This document shows, one piece after another, positions 1 to 15,300 of a stretch of DNA of 64,000 nt; the first letter of the stretch is position 1, and each line of letters starts with the position of its first letter. Source of the stretch: Rutpela maculata (lineage: Eukaryota > Arthropoda > Insecta > Coleoptera > Cerambycidae); contig OW386287.2 in NCBI GenBank assembly GCA_936432065.2, positions 88,269,688-88,333,687 of the forward strand, read 5' to 3'. The notes beneath the pieces were generated by a model. The model was not told where the DNA came from. It was given only the letters and a program-made list of their open reading frames with translations, and searched no databases. A program made the translations under genes and the position numbers.

Positions 1-3420
<3,420 letters not shown>

Positions 3421-3615
3421 AGAAGATGACAAATGCAGATACTGTGAAGGAAGCTGCAACTGAGACTGCGAAACATATACTTTGTGAATGCAAGGTACTA
3501 ATCCGCATTAGGCTAAAGTACCTAGAACAGGTAGAATTAACGTCTGAAGACAGGGAAATTAGCTCTCATGAACATCATAAGCTTTGCAAAAAGTCTTGGA
3601 ATCCTGGGCAACAAC
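3421..3615 (+). pseudogene. Non-LTR retrotransposon ORF2 C-terminal fragment
   Basis: Reading + strand across one frameshift near 3,465 gives DDKCRYCEG followed by ETAKHILCECKVLIRIRLKYL. This is the cysteine/histidine cluster that ends ORF2 of I/R1/Jockey-type elements, after the RNase H domain. The typical pattern is CRxC...ExxxHILCECxxLxxxRxxxL. The fragment is short, frameshifted, and has no RT or endonuclease nearby, so it is dead. The same C-terminal motif is readable on the minus strand near 45.6 kb. The family assignment rests on this motif only. Confidence 0.6.
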
Positions 3616-4620
3616 TAGGGGCAACAACTAGTTGTAGAGTCATTCACAAAAGATCTTTTAGGTCGAGGTGAAGAAAAGCCATATCAGGGCCAAGCGACAC
3701 CTTAAACAATCAATCTACAACCTACAAGGTAGTAGCGGGAAACTTTGCAGATTGGTTATCTTCTTACATAGTACTATTTTTTCTATTTTACAGTAAAAGA
3801 AACATTTATTCTATGGAATACTTTATTAGCCAAAATATAAATGTAAACAAATTATTTTTCTATGATTGTATTTTATGTAGTCGTAGATTTGCTCGAGATG
3901 CATTTCTCTTTTTTTCCATTTCCAGATCGATCGAACCAAATCCCATAAGTCTAAAATTAAAATTACTATTTCTAGCCTTGTAATAATTAGGTATAATGAT
4001 TTCCTTAAATTAGAACAAATATACTATATATAGTAGGTATGTTCCTTTATTTTATTAGTGTACTAAATAAAAAATAAAGAACTATCATTTATATATTTCC
4101 TGCACAATGAAGATTTACGTATATGAAACTGTTTATTTACATTTTGACTCTAATTGAATTTATTCAAATGAAATATGAAAATAAAAAACAACAGGCAAGA
4201 ACATCGGTCGTTAAAATTTCATTATAGCCTATTGTTGTTAAAAACTCCAATATTATATCACTGAATTTCAACTATTTTATGCTACAAGTTATGAAAAAAC
4301 TCACTGAGAAAATGTAACGTAATAATAACTGCAAAGAATATAATCTGTTAACATAAACATGGAAATCGATTCATTTTAGTTTCTTAATTTGTGCTGTAAT
4401 AAAAAGAAACACAACAGTATATCGAAGGTGCATAAGTTATTTTTGTTTATCATATAATTGGAAAGTTCATCCCACCACACCAAATTTGAAACAAATCCAT
4501 TCTGCCGTTTAGGAGTTAGTTACAAGTGTCCCTATCGGCTGAGCCACTCGGTATATCAAACGGTACACATCACTCTTAAACTGGCGTCACAGTTTTACTT
4601 TGCGTACATGAAGTCGAAGT

Positions 4621-5175
4621 TAGTGATGGGCATAACCGATTAATTTCAATAACCGAATAGCAGGTATTCGAGTGATTTCAATAACCGGATAATCATTCGA
4701 GTGATGGTCATGTGCGTAACTTACAAAGCTATTTAACATTTATTCAAATTCCGAATCTTTTAAGTGTTTTCAATGTAGCCCATGGGAAAACGAGTTTTTG
4801 AGAAAAATGTACACGGTCAGAGGATTCTTTCTAAAATTGTACATAGTTTGATTATTCTTGACAATAAACATAAATGTTATAAATAAAAGAATGATAATAT
4901 GTGTAGACTGACTACTACATGAATCGGTTCGGATTCATATATATTTATTTTAGGTACAAAATACTTAGATTAGTAGTACTTGTTTATTAGGTTACGAGTT
5001 ATAACATTTAATTTATTTGTGAGAGTGATATGAATGATGACTAATTCAATAATTGTTTAACATTCGTTTTTTTTTTTTTTTTTCATTCGAATACTCATTG
5101 ATGATAACCGTGTAATACAGGTTATTTCAATAACCGGATAATAGGTTATTTTTCACTCGAGTGATCCCATCATTA
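4621..5175. mobile_element. Degenerate hAT-like MITE with GGTTATT/AATAACC repeats
   Basis: The left end reads TAGTGATGGGCATAACCG and the right end, reverse-complemented, TAATGATGGGATCACTCG. Both ends carry repeated 'TTTCAATAACCG' and 'CACTCGAGTGAT'-type motifs. This resembles non-autonomous hAT elements with TAGTGATG-type termini. I could not find an 8-bp target duplication (flanks GTCGAAGT and TTATATAT differ), so the boundaries are approximate. No coding sequence inside. Confidence 0.45.
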
Positions 5176-5240
5176 TTATATATAATCTTTAATTAAACTA
5201 TTCACAATATTATTAATATTGAAAAACACTAACTAAACTA

Positions 5241-5523
5241 GGGTGACCATACGTCCGGAATTTCGCTGGAAAGTTTTGCAATTGTCTAGCAAAAGTCCAG
5301 CATTCAGGTTATAGTGAAGTTACAGCATTACGTTTTGCTTGGTAAAAATTTTTTTTCGGATACTTCTCCCGCGCCCCGCTCATAAAAAAAAATTGTGATC
5401 AAAAAAAATTTTTCCCCTCGGTCATCAAGAAAAGATTTTTCGGATTTCTACCCCCCGCTCATCGAATCAATTTTTTTCCCACCAGAAGTGTCCAGCATTC
5501 ACTTAACAAAAATCTGGTCACCC
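5241..5523. mobile_element. 283-bp MITE, GGGTGACCA termini, 7-bp target duplication
   Basis: Starts GGGTGACCATACGTCCGG and ends AAATCTGGTCACCC, giving inverted ends GGGTGACCA. It is flanked on both sides by the identical 7-mer TAAACTA (5,234-5,240 and 5,524-5,530), read as the target-site duplication. The interior is non-coding, with poly-T/poly-A and C-rich stretches and an inner repeat of 'GTCCAGCATTCA'. The superfamily is not certain from termini alone. Confidence 0.8.
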
Positions 5524-5994
5524 TAAACTAAACTTTACGTAATTATGGAACTTTCATTAATTAAATCAACAAATTAAAATTGCATCGATTAAACGTACAA
5601 TAAAATAACAATACAATGCAAGCTAAACTGAGTTATTCGAAGCAACATGTGGCAATATACCATGTAAACATAATTGAAGCGCAATGCCAACTTAAATATA
5701 ACGTATGTGCAATGTGCATGCGGAATTTGCAGAGATATTATTTTGAGTTGGTACTTGATGACGTCAGAATATCACTGCTTGATATATTGGAATTACTTAA
5801 ATAATAGTTGTTTCTTTGTTACCATTTACATTAGATCTTGGCTAAATTACCTCATTTTTCTTCCTAATTATTTTAAGTGATACACAATGATAAGTAAAAT
5901 CATAGAAAATAAGACGAATTAAATTAGCTAAGAAATTATTACTTATCTACAGTTATCGAATGTAAAGTCATGTTGTTTCATCTCTTTGTTTCAG

Positions 5995-6312
5995 ATCTTG
6001 CTAGTATCAAACAACAGATTATCCTGTCTACCTGACGAACTGAGTCGAATGTCCCAGTTAACAGAACTGGACGCTTCGTGCAATCAACTAACTCACTTAC
6101 CTCCTCGGCTGGGTGACTTAAAATCACTACAGTCATTAGTTCTTCGAAATAATTTATTATTAGCTGTGCCAGTAGAAGTTACTTATTTGAAACTTGTAAG
6201 GCTGGACCTGAGAGCAAATAGGATTAGCACGCTTCCAATCGAGATGCGAGACATGACGAGCCTTATAGACTTATTAGTTGAAGACAACCCCCTCACTAGT
6301 CCACCAGCCAGT
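5995..6312 (+). CDS. Lrch: Lrch exon 1 of window: leucine-rich repeats
   Basis: The acceptor is TTTCAG at 5,989-5,994 and the donor is AGT|GTAAGAT after 6,312. The exon is 106 codons, phase 0 at both ends. It begins mid-LRR with ILLVSNNRLSCLPDELSRM and contains about four 22-24-residue LRRs with the LxxLxLxxNxLxxLP spacing. It ends LVEDNPLTSPPAS, the LRR cap position. Because the exon opens inside the LRR array, at least one earlier coding exon must exist outside the window. An alternative donor two bases upstream (CCA|GTGTAA) would break the frame into exon 2. Confidence 0.93.
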
Positions 6313-9300
6313 GTAAGATTTAATGTTTATCTTGAGTTTGTTTTGATTCCCATTAGAAATGCATGAGATATGAAAAATTGATATTTTGAATTTTGATGTC
6401 ACAATAAACACCGTGATATGATTACAGTTCTAATCACAAAAGTTTATATGACTGTCACGACAACTGTTGTAGGTCGTTGTATTCTTTTTAGCCCAACCAG
6501 AATCCCAGTTGGGAGGCTAACTGACTTCAGTGTTTTGATGATTGTTGTATTGCTATAGTATAGTTGCGATGAAACGACAAGCAACAAAATCTTGTTTGTC
6601 TTTCTCTGAAAACATTAAGAACACTTTAATGCAGATTCATGCAAAAAGGTAAGACGGATGTTACAAATATTATCTGCATAACTAAGCTGAATGGCACTCA
6701 GATAATAACAATATTATAATTTTTAAAACCCTTCTCATCTCACATGCAAAAATCTTTAATTTTCGAAGAAAATGTATTAGAGTCAAGGGTCTAGGATTTT
6801 AGGATTATCCTTATGCTTTATGTATGTCTTTATGACCCCGGAACTCTAATTTTCTTATAAGATTTTCTGAAATGAAAATAATTTAGGTAGGTAAACGAAA
6901 ATTCTCTAATCTAATATACTACTAAAGTATTTCCATTTTATTATGTTTGTTATGTAGACTTTAATGACATTGAAAATAAGTGATTTAAGTAATATACTTA
7001 AGCAATAAGAAAATCTTTGAAATTTTTATAGGAAATGAAAGAAAATCACCGATATGAAAAATTAAATTGAGAATCTAGAATAAAATGTAGATATACCGGG
7101 TGGCCACGAGTCAATGTACGCCCCCAATTTTTTGGTTGTTTTTTAATTTAAAAATTTCGTTTTTGGTGAAAAGTTGGCTACTTTTAGACTAACAGGAATG
7201 AAAATAATGGTGATGCAACGATTTTTACTTTTACGATTCCGATTATCATTAATGATAATCGTCGATTACGAATACGATTACGATTATCTATAAAGCTTAG
7301 TTAAAATTTATAGTAAAACAATAAAAAGCAATTGTTTTTATTAAAACCATTTTATTATTAATTATTAAAAGCAATTACTTGTTGTATAAAGTCAGTTTAC
7401 TGTTAATATCTTCAAATTAAGGGATTAAGGTAAATAATGTAAATATACATGCCTCTCTTAAAGATCATGGTGAATAAAATAAAATCTAATCCAATAATTA
7501 TTACAAAAAAGAAAGTCAAAGTAGAAACTTTTTATTAAATGCTTCCAAAACTGAATTGGAAATTATTATAACCGCAAACATGTAACCATATAAAACACAA
7601 ATAAACGTTCTTGAAATTAAAAAAAGTAATCCGCCTAGTAGTCAAAATTTATTTTAGCCAAATTTTTATTTAAAAAACATAATAATTGTAGGTTTGTTCG
7701 GCCCAACCTATTTCTCGTAGTTGTTTGCATGAGACCAGCGGTGGAAAACAACCTCTCTGAAGGAACACTAGAAGCTTCCAATAAAAAATATTTATGTGAT
7801 ATGCATTTTAACGGAAAAAGGTTATATTCTTTCTTTCCAGTATAGAATGGCATCTTCCATATTAAATGGTGCAGAGTAGAAATTAAAAAGCACAAATCGT
7901 AAATAATCATTTGCAATAATCGGCGATTACGATTAATCGTAAAATTCCAATAATTGGCGATTACGGTTAATCTTAATCGTAATCCTTGCATCACTAGAAA
8001 ATAACACTTCCCGTTCAATCGGAAGTGGCATCAACTTTTTTTTCTTAAATAACAACTACACAATGTTAGACGTTCAACAGTAAGTCGTGCTACTCTGCGT
8101 ATTAATCAGAATGGTGAACAGTTTGAACAATTTTTTTGATGGTTTATTATAATTTGGGTTTTAAATAATTTTGTTATTCTATTTATTCATGGTTGTTACA
8201 TTTTATTAAAATTATTTCTTGTTTAATTTGTGTTCACCTTTTAAAATACTTTTACTATACCATTTTCCATTTTCATTCCTATGGAATGAAAATGAAAATG
8301 AAATTCTGTCTTTTGAGAAAAACCTAAAAATAGTCTTATCTATCAGTAATTCATATAACTATTTTGTTCTTTACAGACAAGTCTACAGTCTACGTCTTAT
8401 TTCTATAACCTACTTAGTAATTTTCTTAGGTTCGTGTTCATCTGTCGCGGCCATTTTGAAGAAAATAAAGAATTGTTCGTATCTCACTTATTTTTTGGAA
8501 TTTTTTGAATCTGAAAAAACTGTTGTTCTTAGAATTTTGTGCTTAATGAGAAACCATAAAAAAAAACCGCTGCCCAAGGAATCACTACTTCCACATCCAG
8601 ATTCTCTATCCAAGTCACTCACAATGAAAAAACTTTGTATATGAAAATAATTGTTTATGGAACTTTAATAATATCATACATACATTTGAAATCCTCTACC
8701 CCAAAAACCCATAAAACGATACCCCACATCGGTAGTGGGGTGGGGGGGGTGATAGGGGGGTGATAGTGGGGGGTGGATGAAGTAAAAAAATATTTTGAGG
8801 TTTCAGGTTCCTGTACATACACAAAATCACTTTTTTTTCATTCCCTTTAATAAGGGGGTGGGGGTGGTAATGGGGGTGGCTAATGCCAAAATTTTTTTTG
8901 AGACCTTAGCTTCTTTTCTATATACTAAATACCAATTTTATGGACTCTTACCTGCTTGATTGACCTATTTACCCCAAATTTACTCCAATTTACCCCCCAA
9001 CCCTTCGACGGAACAAGATGAAAATATAATCTAGTTCTAGATCTCGTTAAAGTACATATGTGTACCAAATTTCAAGTCAATATCTTAAACAGTTCCAGAG
9101 TAAACGTGTTACCCCCTCCAGACCTCTTAGGTAACAGTAAAGCAACTGTCAGTTGACAGATGAGTATTCGCCGGCCAAACTATCAGTGGAGACGGGCGGG
9201 GTCATATAATAAGTTGATTTAATAAATGGGCGCCAAGTAAATTAAACTCCCCTGCAAATACCCTTAAAAGATCTTGAAAATCCCCCAATTTACTAAACAG

Positions 9301-12300
9301 AGATTCTACACACACAAAAGAAATGACAAGTTTACTTTAAGAATTTAAATGGAAGTTTATTACTAAATTTCGGATAAAACACTACAACAGTATTCAATAA
9401 TATTCAATAGTATTCAGCAGATATACAAACAAAACAAATAAAATTACCTAAATATAAAGCTCGAAGTGTTGCGAAAAAAAAATGTGGCCCAATATTTAAA
9501 AATATGTAAAAAAGGGTCTAAAATGATAATTATAACCTAATATGCTTGCCTAAGATTTGTTATAATCAAACAAAATTACTTAAAAAAAATTATTTCTAAA
9601 TGACCAAAAAAAAATTAAAAGTTGACCAGACTAATGAAAATATTTAAATGATGAAGTTTATAAGCTAAATAAATAGGCTCATAGAGAAAAAAAAATAAAG
9701 TCAAGATTTAAGTAATTACCTAGAGGGGACAACCGGTATATGTTGTAATAATATATTTAACCTAGTGGATAGAATTAGTATAGTATATCGTATCAGTTTC
9801 TATATTAATCAAATATTTGCTTTTTAGATTATCCAAAAGAAACTAAAGAACAATACAAAAAAAATGCGTTTCCTTTTTTTTTTTTTTACCTAAATAGCAG
9901 AAATTAAGTAAAACTTATTATAAACCGTCGAAAAATAAATTACTGCAGTTTTAGTGTTGCTTAAGCTTAAGCGCATTCACATAAAACAACCAGCCCAAAA
10001 ATAACTGGTATTTTTTTTTATCAAATGGTAGCTATAACTAAAATATATATGCATATATACTAATTTCCGCCGTACATCTTAAATCTCACTAATTATAACC
10101 ATATATCGCCATTTTGTAAAACTGATTACCATTCAAAAACATAAAAAAAATGTATTATAAAATTTTGTTCACGAGAGGTGATTTCTATTCAAAGTTGTAA
10201 TAGAAAATTTTCCAAAAAAAAATAAAATTACTAAAGTTAACCAGAACTTTAAGAAACTATACTATAGATTAAGTGCAATTATACAAACTTGCACTAGGCT
10301 AAATAACGTCCTTATGTGAATTAATTTGATTTTGTTAATTACTAGGTAAATAAAAAAAATATATATAATTTTTCAAATATTAAAAAAAATATGATGGCTC
10401 TTTAGCTTAACTTGCGTATCCTCCTATTTCGGGTGACTCCTCGCCTCAGGACTTCTACGATGGTAAGTTGTAGCCCAGGGACGCCGGAATGGACAGAAAA
10501 AAAAATATTCCCCAAAAAGAGACTTGGCTCCCAGACTATTATTTTTCTTTTCAGAATGGAATCTGCAGCACTCAGAACTCCTCACCAGAAAAACATCAAA
10601 TAATAGCCGTAACAATAGCCCTCCATTAACACCCTTATAAATAAAATACAGAAAAATTAATTACCTAACTATTTACAAAAAAAATTTGAACATACCTTCC
10701 TTGAAGGGTGTTCCACTTTATTCCACGAAAATGGTTAGATGATGGTGAAAAACGATGATAGAGAGGGTGGAATAATCACTACACATGAAGAGAAAAATAA
10801 ATTACTATTTATAAAATCACATGGATGAGGGGTACTTACAATAATTGCTGAAATAATCCCTAAATAGGTGCGATTTCACGAAAATATCGTCACAATCCAA
10901 AAATATAAACTGCCAAACTTCGAAATCACATTAAAACACTGCACAAAGAATAATCCCAGAGTGGATGTTCACAGAACAAAACGTCTTCATGCAGTCACAA
11001 CCAGCAATTAATTAAGAATGGCCCCTCTAATCACCGGAAATCGGCGGATCTACATATCAATTAAAAGTCCTATTTGAAAAAAAAATGTATTTGAGTTATT
11101 ACAGTTCCTAAATTATAGAACTTTTGTTGATACCTATTTGACAGTTCATCCACTGTCCACTAGATGTCAGGATAAGTACCTTTAAAGAGAATTTAGACCT
11201 TTTGAAAATCATAATTGTTATTGTTTCAAAATCAACAGGGATCAAATACATAATTATTTAGCCAAGAGATGAATAGTGCAGAATGTATTCAAGGCTCCCA
11301 CTGGACTAATGTAGACAAATACATAAATTCGCCCCAATAATAATAGTTTTCTATTTTGTAGGGATATGAGGGAACTGTAGAAGTACCAACAATAATAAAC
11401 AATCTTAGTGACTCTTTGTAATCCATTAAATAATCATTAATTTACCATTAATATGTACAATATATTTATAACTAAATAAAGAAAAATTACCTAAACCCAT
11501 TTAATTTTTCACTAATTATCTTAGGAGCCAAATGAACCGTAACAAACGTGCGCACAAAAAAAAGTTACAGACAGACCGACAGACAGACAGACCAACAGAC
11601 AGAAATTTTTTTTTCGCTCAAAGTTAAAATCTCGACGTTTCATGACATTTTAAGCCTATTTGGACAATAAAAATTTTTAAAAATTTTTTTGTCATTACTA
11701 TACTTCCACTGGACGTGGAAGTAATATAGCCATTCTATTTATAAAAAAAAAGTTATGTCACTTCCGGAACTGATATTTTCGATCCTGTTATTTTAAAGGT
11801 AAGAAAGAAAGAAAGAAAGAAAGAAAATTTATTTAACCAAGTTACAAAAAGTTTTTGGCAAGTCAAATATTATAACAAAAAACATGGAAATATAAACATA
11901 CAAATACAATAATCAATAAAATTATCATATAATAAACAACAAACAAGAAAAAAGACATTATACATTAAAAGAGCAAAAAAACATAAAAATAGGGTAGCAG
12001 ACATTTTATAAAGTGGGAAATTCAGTGTTAAAATACTCTTCCACTGAGTAAAAACAGAAATTCAAGAAATGCATTTTTAACTTACGTTTGAATATATTAA
12101 AGTGAAGGATTTTTATGGAATTTGGTAAATGATTATATATCTGTCTTATATGTCTGTTTGTGTCTCCAGGAGATAGGAGTTCTGCTAACTTATATCAGAC
12201 CTTATATTAAAGATATTTTTATACTTTGAAATGCATTATTTCAAAACTTATTATTTTGAGATAAGCTCATTCGTCCTTAAAATGAAGATATTAAGGCTAT

Positions 12301-15300
12301 GACTTGGTATAGATATTGAGCAAATATTGCATAGCAGCGTCTCGCTGCGGAGAATCAAAACATTTTCGATGGTAGCCAGCTGTCAATCTGTCCAAGTTTT
12401 CTAAAAAAAACCTAATCTAATGAGTAATAATTACACAGCCACACAAAAAAAAAGTGGTCTAGCCTGCGGACCAGACCAATGTATTCTTATATATTTGGAT
12501 CCACTGAAACCGAACATGAAGTCAGAATTGTCAGATTGGTTCGTTTTTCACCCCTAACCCCCAAAAAACACGCCCCAAAAAATTGGTCTGGCCTGCTGAC
12601 CATACCAGTGTATCCTTATGTATTTGAACCCTCTGAAACCCAATCCGAAATCAAAATTGTCATGTTCGCTCGTTTTTCACCTCTAACCACAAAAAACATC
12701 CCCAAAACAAACAAAAAGTGGTCTGGCCTATGGAGCAGATCAGTGTATCGTTATGTATTTGGACCCACTGAAACTGAATCCGAAATCAGAATTGTCAGAT
12801 TGGCTCGTTTTTTTCCTCTAACCCTCAAAAAACACCCCTCCAAAAAATGCTCTATCCGGCAGACCATACCAGTGTATCCTTTTATGTATTTGATAAGGAT
12901 ACACTGGTCTGGTCCACTGGATAGACTTTTCTTTTGTTTTGGGGGTGTTTTTTTGGGGTTAGGGGTGAAAAACGAACCAATCTGAGAATTTTGACTTTGG
13001 ATTCGATTTCAGAGGATCCAAATATATAAGGATACACTAGTATGGTCCACAGGTCAGAACACTTTTTTGGGAAGGTGTTTTTTTGGGGTTTGGGGTGAAA
13101 AACGAATCAATCTGACAATTCTGACTTCGGATTCGGTTTCAGCGGGTCCAAATACATAAGGATACACTGGTCTGGTCTGCAGCCCAGACCACTTTTTTTT
13201 TCTGTGGCTGTGTTATTTTAATGAGCTTTGGCGATAAATCATGTTCAAACACCACGAATATTTGACAGCTTACTCCCACTGAAACTTTAAACAGTCACCG
13301 ATGGTGGCGCTAATTGTAAATTTGCTATAGAGGCAGTTTTGGTTAAATGGCCATATGTTAATCTGATTTACATATAATTGCTGTGTGTCCACTGACTAGG
13401 AGACACCCTATATAATACAACGGTTCCAAATGGAAATATACATATAATGCGGGGTATGTCATATGTATAGTTATGGTCAAAAAACTGTCATACAGATTCA
13501 TCTTTCCTTTTCTAATTTATGATCAATAATAACCTCGGGTGTGAATAATATTGCTATTAGAAATATATATATTTTTTTGTGAATTGAATTATCTATTTTG
13601 CTTAAAACCCTAAAATAAAAATAGTGGAAAGAATAATTAAAATAATAGATGTTCGAACTCCATATAAAATAAACAATACAATAACTTGTCATGAAGATGG
13701 TTATTGTCCTGTCTATAGTTCAGGTATGTACTAAGATGTATGTATATTTCAGTTATGCAAACGTGGCAGGGTACACATTTGCAAATATTTAGAAATAGAA
13801 GCGGTAAAGCTGGAAAGAAAAACTGGTGGTGGGACAGGGACACTAGGTAGGAGATCAAGACGAAGTGGTGCAGGTTCATCACCCGGTCCTCCTCACTTAG
13901 CCGATAGACTGAAGCATAAAAGACAAAATGTTGATAGTGGTTACAGCACGAGCAGCGATTGTTACGAGAAACGATGGTCACAAGAAATTACAGGTATACT
14001 ATGGTTATATCTTTTTTCTGTTTTCTATGTTTTAACATCAAACATATTTCTGCGCAAATGATTGTTTAATTCTTAATTTTTGTCAAAGGCTGGAAGCTAA
14101 TTGACAGCCATTTGACAGTCTGCTGACATTCTAAGAGCCCAAGATAGTGGCAAAGTAACATTATACTTGCGTTACTCGATATGTTAAAAGCTTTCAGTCA
14201 TGTCGATTTGAACTGCTTCATTGCAAAATTAAGTTTCTATGATATATTTAATATAGTGATTCCTGACATATTTATTTAAGCATAAGCAAATCATTATTTT
14301 TGACCGAAATAAAATATCTCTGCCACAAAATATCAAATCTGGTGTTCCTCGAGGCTCTGGGAGTTGGACTCTTTTTATTACAGATTTACAAAATTTTCCA
14401 TTGCATTCAAAAGTACATGTTTATGCTGATGACATTGAAATGTATACGCATATGGGCTTAGACAAGGCATCTGAAATGGTGGAACTTTTGAATCGTGATC
14501 TTGAAATGTTATCTGATTGTTTGAGAAATATTTCCCTGATACTAAATCCAGAAAAATGTTTTTTTCTATAAATTGGATTTCAGATAAATTTACGAAATTA
14601 ATTGTGTTTAAAAGAAGTTCAACATAGCTGCTCTTCCACTTAACCACTTCGAGCTGTACATAATGTTAAGCTGTTATAATTACATATGTGTAAACACAAC
14701 AATAAAAGAAAAAGAATAGAATTAAGGAAAATATAGGAAAAGAAACTGTAGATAACACATTAATTATTTCTAGTATCTAAGTTGCAGGCTTTGACTTGTT
14801 TTCGAAATGATTCTAAACTAGTTAGAGCTTTACTTCCTGGATCCATAAGGGCATTTATACAGTTCCATACTAGTCCTGAATCGACCTGCATGGAATCGAT
14901 TGCCTTTAGCGCTGGCTGTCGGAAAAAATGACAATTGACTGGTTAACAGTTCCTTGCCCAATTATTTTCTTTGCACACCACTCTAAAGCGGCCACTTCAC
15001 CCTGAAATACTGTGGCATGTATTCCTAGACTTATCTAGATTTTCGTTTTCGACCTTATCCCATAAATCTCAGCTCTGACTCCCTGTTCTGTCTTGGAGCT
15101 GTCCGTATACCAGACCGTTTGTGCCGACATTGGCATTTTTACGTAATATCATCTATGACGGAGTCTTTATTTGGGTCCTTATCTGTAATCTCTGTCACTT
15201 CCCCTGGATTCGTGGCTAGGAAAAATATACTCGTTGGCGAGGAAAACTCACTATCATTATTATTAGTATTATTAATTTATTGTTTCATTTTGCACATTGC

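Noticed and set aside
4613..5183. 8-bp target duplication for the hAT-like MITE at 4,621-5,175
   Set aside because: The flanking octamers (GTCGAAGT and TTATATAT) differ, so the ends are not proven.
8219..8644. 141-codon open frame
   Set aside because: Low-complexity composition, overlaps the start of dispersed repeat family A, no motif, no splice context.
10412..10615. Open frames on both strands at the same place
   Set aside because: Mirror frames inside the LTR-type insertion; neither resembles gag, pol or any other protein.
12479..12985. 168-codon open frame on the + strand
   Set aside because: It is entirely the translation of the ~131-bp tandem units of a foldback element; residues repeat with the DNA period and no protein family is suggested.
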